A DNA stretch of 64,000 nucleotides from assembly GCF_050908995.1 (NCBI RefSeq), contig NC_135133.1:2894001-2958000 (forward strand), read 5' to 3'. Positions 59,768 through 64,000 of this stretch are shown here, piece after piece; within the stretch, counting starts at the first letter, position 1; the number at the start of each line of letters is the position of its first letter. Both the position numbers and the translations under genes were made by a program. Origin of the DNA: Andrena cerasifolii (lineage: Eukaryota; Arthropoda; Insecta; Hymenoptera; Andrenidae). Below the pieces are notes generated by a model, which was not told the origin of the DNA, made no database searches, and was given only the letters and a program-made list of their open reading frames with translations.

Positions 59768-60695
59768 GGGCTCATTCTGGTAATCACTCGGCAACATTCA
59801 GATTTTTTTCTCAGTGAATACAATGAATAACAATGTCGAACTTTTTTTCATTTATTAAGCTACTTGTAATTAGGGCTGGGACTATTCGAATAATTTAATA
59901 TCGAATATTTTACAAGTATTCGAATGCTACGAATAAATTTCGAATATTTGAGTATTCGAATACTCAAAGTTGCTCAATTATTTGGCGAATATAATTCGAA
60001 TACTATTCGAACATTTAAGTATTCGAATACTATTCGAATACTTGGATATTCGAATTATATTCGCCAAATAATTGAGCAACTGAAGTATTCGAATATTCGA
60101 ATACCGAAAAATTCGACAAATAGTCTCAGCCCTACTTGTAATGTATACGGAACAATTTTTTAAATACACTTTTAATTGTGTTTTTTCAATGTTATCTGGA
60201 GTTCAAAATCGCGGCTTTGGAAAGAAATACCTCCCTGGCGGGAGTGATTTAAGCTCGCAGACTCATCTGGAACAAAAAAACCAAACTGATTCTTAATCGT
60301 TACGAGTACCGCTATCGCAGGTGCAAAAATTAGCCGCGTGAGTCAAAATTTAAGAAAATTGCGCGCATTCAAATTTCAAGTAAGAATGGGAAGTTTCGAA
60401 ACTTGAAGCTTGAATGCGCGCAACTTTGTTAAATTTTGACTTACGTGGATAATTCTGGCACCTGAACCAGCTTGGTTGCTTTGTTTCACTCCCGCCAGGG
60501 AGGTATTTCTTTTCGAAGGCGCGATTTTGAACTCCAGATAACATTGAAAAAAGACAATTAAAAGTGTATTTAAAAAATTGTTGCGTATACATTACAAGTA
60601 GCTTAATAAATGAAAAAAAATTGGCATTGTTATTCATTGTATTCACTGAGGAAAAAAAGCCTGAATGTTGCCGAATTTTGCGGCGTGATTACCCC
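59768..60695. mobile_element. TTAA-flanked foldback hosting a hAT MITE
   Basis: TTAA lies at 59764-59767 and 60696-60699. GGGCTCATTCTGGTAATCAC and GGCGTGATTACCCC are imperfect ends. Long arms match inverted (TACCTCCCTGGCGGGAGTGA on the left, its inverse on the right). The left arm is interrupted by a hAT MITE, and the right arm is not. It is non-coding. Confidence 0.85.
59871..60134. mobile_element. 264-bp hAT MITE
   Basis: TAGGGCTGGGACTATTCG and the inverse of TAGGGCTGAGACTATTTG form the ends. CTTGTAAT is duplicated at 59863-59870 and 60135-60142. The interior is ATTCGAATA-rich and palindromic. The 8-bp duplication and TAGGG ends fit hAT. It has no transposase. Confidence 0.9.
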
Positions 60696-60834
60696 TTAAT
60701 GAAAATTCGTGTGAAGTTTCTACATTCGCGTGAATTTAGAAACATAATGGAGTATGCAAGGAACAATTTGACGGGGCATAAGTCGAAGTGGAATGGTGGT
60801 CTTATTAGTCTATCTGATATTTAAGATTCATTAT

Positions 60835-61160
60835 CACTGCACCTGGTATCTAATGTTCGATATCACCACTCTATCGATTATCTAATATTTGATACCACTA
60901 CTCTACGTAATGAATAATAATATTTGATATCACTACTCAACGTAATGTACAATAATATTTGATATTGCTACTCTATCTAATATCTAATGTTTGATATCAC
61001 CACTCTATCTAATAGCTAATGTTTGATATCACCACTGCACCTAATATCTAATGTTTGTAATCATTACTCTATATATTATCTAATATGTATTTGATATCAC
61101 ATTTCATATCCCTATTCTACGGAATGTAAAATAATATTTGATATCACTACTCTGCGTAGT
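60835..61160. repeat. ~32-bp degenerate minisatellite
   Basis: TCTAATGTTTGATATCAC(C)AC recurs many times. Two well-preserved steps are 32 bp apart (60987 and 61019). Confidence 0.8.
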
Positions 61161-61161
61161 A

Positions 61162-62173
61162 TATGAGCCGTTTATTTTGAAAGTGGCGTAAGTCCATTTA
61201 TGTTCGAATCGAGATATCGAAGGGTTTGCGTTGGATTAAATTTAAAAATATGGGTAACAGATAACATAGCAGTATAATGTTTTTGGGTTTCCAAGGGTGT
61301 CAAATTTACCATCCCAATTAGCATAATTAACATTATTTAAGAAATAATATGTGTTTGAATTCTTAAGAAAGCACAAGTCCATAGGGCAAGTAAATTTCCC
61401 TTGAAAGAAAAATAAATTTATACACTTTTATGTTATAAAATCAAAAAAATATTCAACTTTTATTCTTTAAGTAATTTTTACATTAAAATTATTAATGTTT
61501 TATTAATTATTATTCAGTCTTCTCCAGTTTTTGTATGCGGGAGTGATTTAAAATAATTATGGTGTGCAGGTGGTATATAATATAATAAATTCATTAAGTC
61601 CTTATATTTTAAATTGTGATTGGTCTCGTATTTTTCGTCCAAGTCGCGTATTCCAATACATTTCTCGTGCATTTTATCTGTTTGCCGTAATTTTAGACTG
61701 CTTTATGTCCCGCAGACATTTACTTTGTAATATGCAATTAATTTGTCATAAACAAATTATTAACAAATTGCTGAAAATTACAAGGGCAGGTCCGGAGACC
61801 CGTATGAATCCGTCAGCGGATCGAAAGTGAGATTTGAGATTAAATGGTTTATAACAAATCCATTGCACATTGGTAATTAAACTGCTACCTTGATAATTAA
61901 ACCTAAAGCTGCGATCTCAAAAAATTTGATTGCACAATATTTTTCATATCCATTTGAAACTCTCACAATGAGACTTACGCCACTTTCAAAATAAACTTTT
62001 TCATCGCTTCATTAACCAGCATATTTTCGTTCTAAATTTTTTTAATGATTTTAAACATATCAGTAACAATTTGCTTCGGAATGAAAAGTTCATGTAAAAG
62101 TGTAACTATTAAGATAGCTAACTCGATTTTTTTGGAAAATGGACTTACGCCACTTTCAAAATAAACGGCTCAT
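61162..62173. mobile_element. 1.0-kb TIR element, ends TATGAGCCGTTTATTTTG
   Basis: A perfect inverted repeat of over 30 bp starts TATGAGCCGTTTATTTTGAA on the left, continues AAGTGGCGTAAGTCCATT, and is mirrored at 62138-62173. A TA flank is possible on both sides. A partial extra copy of the end (TTACGCCACTTTCAAAATAA) lies at 61975-62000. It holds an 88-codon + frame without recognisable similarity. A Tc1/mariner-type element is possible, but no transposase was recognised. Confidence 0.75.
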
Positions 62174-62267
62174 ATAATATTTTATATCACTTATTATCTC
62201 ACACTTATTATCTCATATTAATATCTCCTCCTCATATTTAACACTCGTTATTGCCACCCCATTCAAG

Positions 62268-62636
62268 TAGTGACTCGCATTAATATTCGGACACTTTTTA
62301 AAATCGCATAACTCTTTTAAAATTGGTCCAAACAACTTGAGTTTTTTTGAGAACCTAGAAGGACAAGTTTGCTAACTGACGCGTTTCGTCGTTTTGAAAA
62401 AAATGCGAAAAATGGGATTTTTTTTAATTTTCATTACAAGCTCACAAAAAAAGTTTAAAAATCGACCTTTACTATTCTTTTCGCTATTCCAACCAAATAC
62501 ATTTTTTTTTAACACGCCGAAACGCGTCAGTTAGCAAACTAATTCTTCTAGCTTCTCAAAAAAACTCAAGTCGTTTGGACCAATTCTAAAAGAGTTATGC
62601 GATTTTAAAAAGTGTCGAACATTAATGCGAGCCACT
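62268..62636. mobile_element. ~370-bp near-complete palindrome, TIR AGTG(A/G)CTCGCATTAAT
   Basis: The left arm AGTGACTCGCATTAATATTC pairs with the right arm ending CATTAATGCGAGCCACTG. The arms continue through AGTTATGCGATTTTAAAA and CAGTTAGCAAACT to the centre. It is non-coding, so MITE-like. Confidence 0.82.
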
Positions 62637-62699
62637 GTGTATACACGTACTATCAGCCCCTGGGACAAAGTCAGAAACAGTGAAAGTACTGTTTCCTTT

Positions 62700-63760
62700 T
62701 AAACCGAAGTAGCGTAGAAATCTAGCGTGTTACTCTCAGTAGCAATGCCTCGACCGTGGCGCAAAGTGAAGCCGAACATGGAAGTTAAATTAATAACGGG
62801 GAATCTCCGTTGCTCCTCGCCGACGGGATTTCATGGAACTGTAAAGCTTTTATCCGCGCGTCACTTTGGATTACCAAGAAGCATGGATGAGTCACGTGAG
62901 TACTCACGCGGAAGACAAACTCGGCCAGTTACACTATTCTTCTTGCGCGAATAAAAACACCTCCCCGATGCGAGCCCGCGGTATCACGATAACGTCTGCA
63001 CAGACGCATTTTAGCTCGTCATTGATTACAACTGCGTGGTTCTCCAATTTTAAATTAAATTGCGCCTCGGAGTACACTAGGTCAGCCGAGTGGAAAGGAA
63101 ACTGACTTCCAAAAAATATATACGCGCGGTATAAAAATCGCAACTGCACAATCTTTTCTGCGCGAAGGTGCAAAAAATTGATAAAGGATATCTTTTCATA
63201 AAATAATTCCTTTACTTTACGAAGAATTATATAGTTTTCTTAACATTATTTGGGTGCAACAGTGCAAGTGCAGTACGTAAGATCGTGTTTTGAAAATGTA
63301 GTTGAAGTAATTCTTTTCTTGCAGCGATGGAAATTCAGTATACAAAGGTGTCGTGCCCTCCGCGAAATAATAAAGAATTTGAAGACCTCTCACGATTCCC
63401 AGAGCATCAGGAACCGAAATAACACCCTCCCAATTATTTAATCGGCTACAATCTGTCCAATATCCACGCCAAGTTCAACACAATCTCCCATTGTTCTAAG
63501 AAATTCTTTCCATCTCAGTCTTCCACTTTTCCTGCCCCTTTCTGGGAATTTTGTGAATTCTTACGCCTACTCTCGAACACTTTGAATAACAACGTCGCCA
63601 TTCTCGCACCATTGACCTTCTAAGCTCCCTCTCAGCGCGGCAAAGAGATGAAAATCGTTTGAAACCATATCGTGGCGGTAGACTGAATATGGCACAAACG
63701 GGTAATCGAGTAAAAATTCACTGGGGTTCAAGGAATTGAAACCTCACTGTTCCTCATAAA
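62700..63760. other. non-coding stretch with GC-rich part
   Basis: Frames of 63-79 codons lack similarity. TTGCAG followed by GAAATTCAGTAT at 63318-63341 looks exon-like, but its phase and following residues do not fit the next UTX exon. Confidence 0.4.
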
Positions 63761-63766
63761 ATTATA

Positions 63767-64000
63767 TAGGGTAGACCGGGTCGAATCGGATCACAGGGCG
63801 AATCGGATAAAAAATGAGAATTTATTCCATATTTCCTACATCGCGATAGAAATGAGCACTCATTGTTTAGAGCTGGCATACGTTTTCACTGACACGGACA
63901 CGTGCGAACGTTACAATTCTGGTCCGAATCTAACCTACGTGATCTGCAATTTCTTATTTAAAATAAAAAGTAAGCTTGAAAATTCCAATGTGTTTATTGT
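63767..64000 (+). mobile_element. left end of an element with GGGTAGACCGGG TIR (cut by window)
   Basis: TATAGGGTAGACCGGGTCGA, then a repeated GAATCGGAT word, resembles the GGGGAGACCGGGG ends at 6942 and 19910. The rest lies beyond the window, so the right end cannot be checked. Confidence 0.5.

Larger units (their letters stand above)
55876..64000 (+). other. Utx: Utx downstream intron (partial)
   Basis: The expected next exon, beginning with the Ile-Gln-Phe-His motif of UTX, was not found before the window ends. The intron is therefore at least 8.1 kb. It holds palindromic elements, a LINE-like insertion, a hAT MITE inside a foldback, and a truncated element at the right edge. Confidence 0.7.

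Noticed and set aside
63318..63345. TTGCAG followed by GAAATTCAGTAT as the next Utx exon
   Set aside because: The phase after a phase-1 donor does not give Ile-Gln, and the following residues do not match UTX.

Overview
This is eukaryotic, insect-type DNA, and most of it is intronic. The one secure protein-coding segment is a 179-bp exon at 55697-55875 on the + strand. It encodes part of the TPR region of Utx (KDM6A), the H3K27me3/me2 demethylase. It has a branch-point-like CTAAC, a pyrimidine-containing acceptor and a GTGAGT donor. No other exon was recognised. I therefore read 1-55696 as the upstream intron and 55876-64000 as the downstream intron, both running off the window. The protein resembles arthropod and vertebrate UTX. 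Base composition (AT-rich with many short CpG-bearing GC islands) and the transposon mix would suit a hymenopteran, but the species cannot be fixed from this sequence.

The rest is a dense mosaic of transposable elements, most of them foldback (long inverted repeat) elements without coding capacity. Several groups can be separated by their ends. (1) TTAA-flanked foldbacks, many starting GGGGT, lie at about 3.3, 11.8, 15.7, 28.3, 29.0, 52.3 and 59.8 kb, with other TTAA-flanked families at 19.1, 35.1, 35.2, 51.9 and 57.9 kb. A decayed piggyBac copy lies at 31.7-32.35 kb. (2) A roughly 430-bp palindromic family with ends near CTGACAAGGGAA occurs at 1.4, 6.1, 25.8 and 31.5-34.2 kb. The last copy has expanded into a tandem array of 315-bp units and hosts the piggyBac copy. 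(3) Elements with ends TGTAGGGGAGAC lie at 6.9-10.5 and 19.9-21.1 kb, with a truncated relative at 63.8 kb. They carry internal satellites of 173 bp and about 198 bp. (4) Two hAT elements with perfect 8-bp target duplications lie at 46.95-47.88 and 59.87-60.13 kb. (5) Retroposons include a SINE with a 5S-rRNA-like head at 39.39-39.64 kb and a 5'-truncated LINE-like insertion at 58.18-58.49 kb.

Many elements are nested, and the order of events can often be read. A pair of TTAA elements sits inside a 345-bp element whose empty counterpart is at 13.4 kb. A hAT MITE sits in one arm of a foldback while the other arm keeps the empty site. A LINE insertion duplicated the edge of an earlier TTAA element. 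Tandem repeats include a 43-bp minisatellite (23.6-24.6 kb), a 132-bp triplicate (42.4 kb), TTCGAA-rich arrays (49.2-49.9 kb) and (TA)n tracts.

Between the repeats are about nineteen GC-rich islands of 300-800 bp. They give long overlapping open frames on both strands but no recognisable protein. No tRNA, CRISPR array, operon or prokaryotic system was seen.
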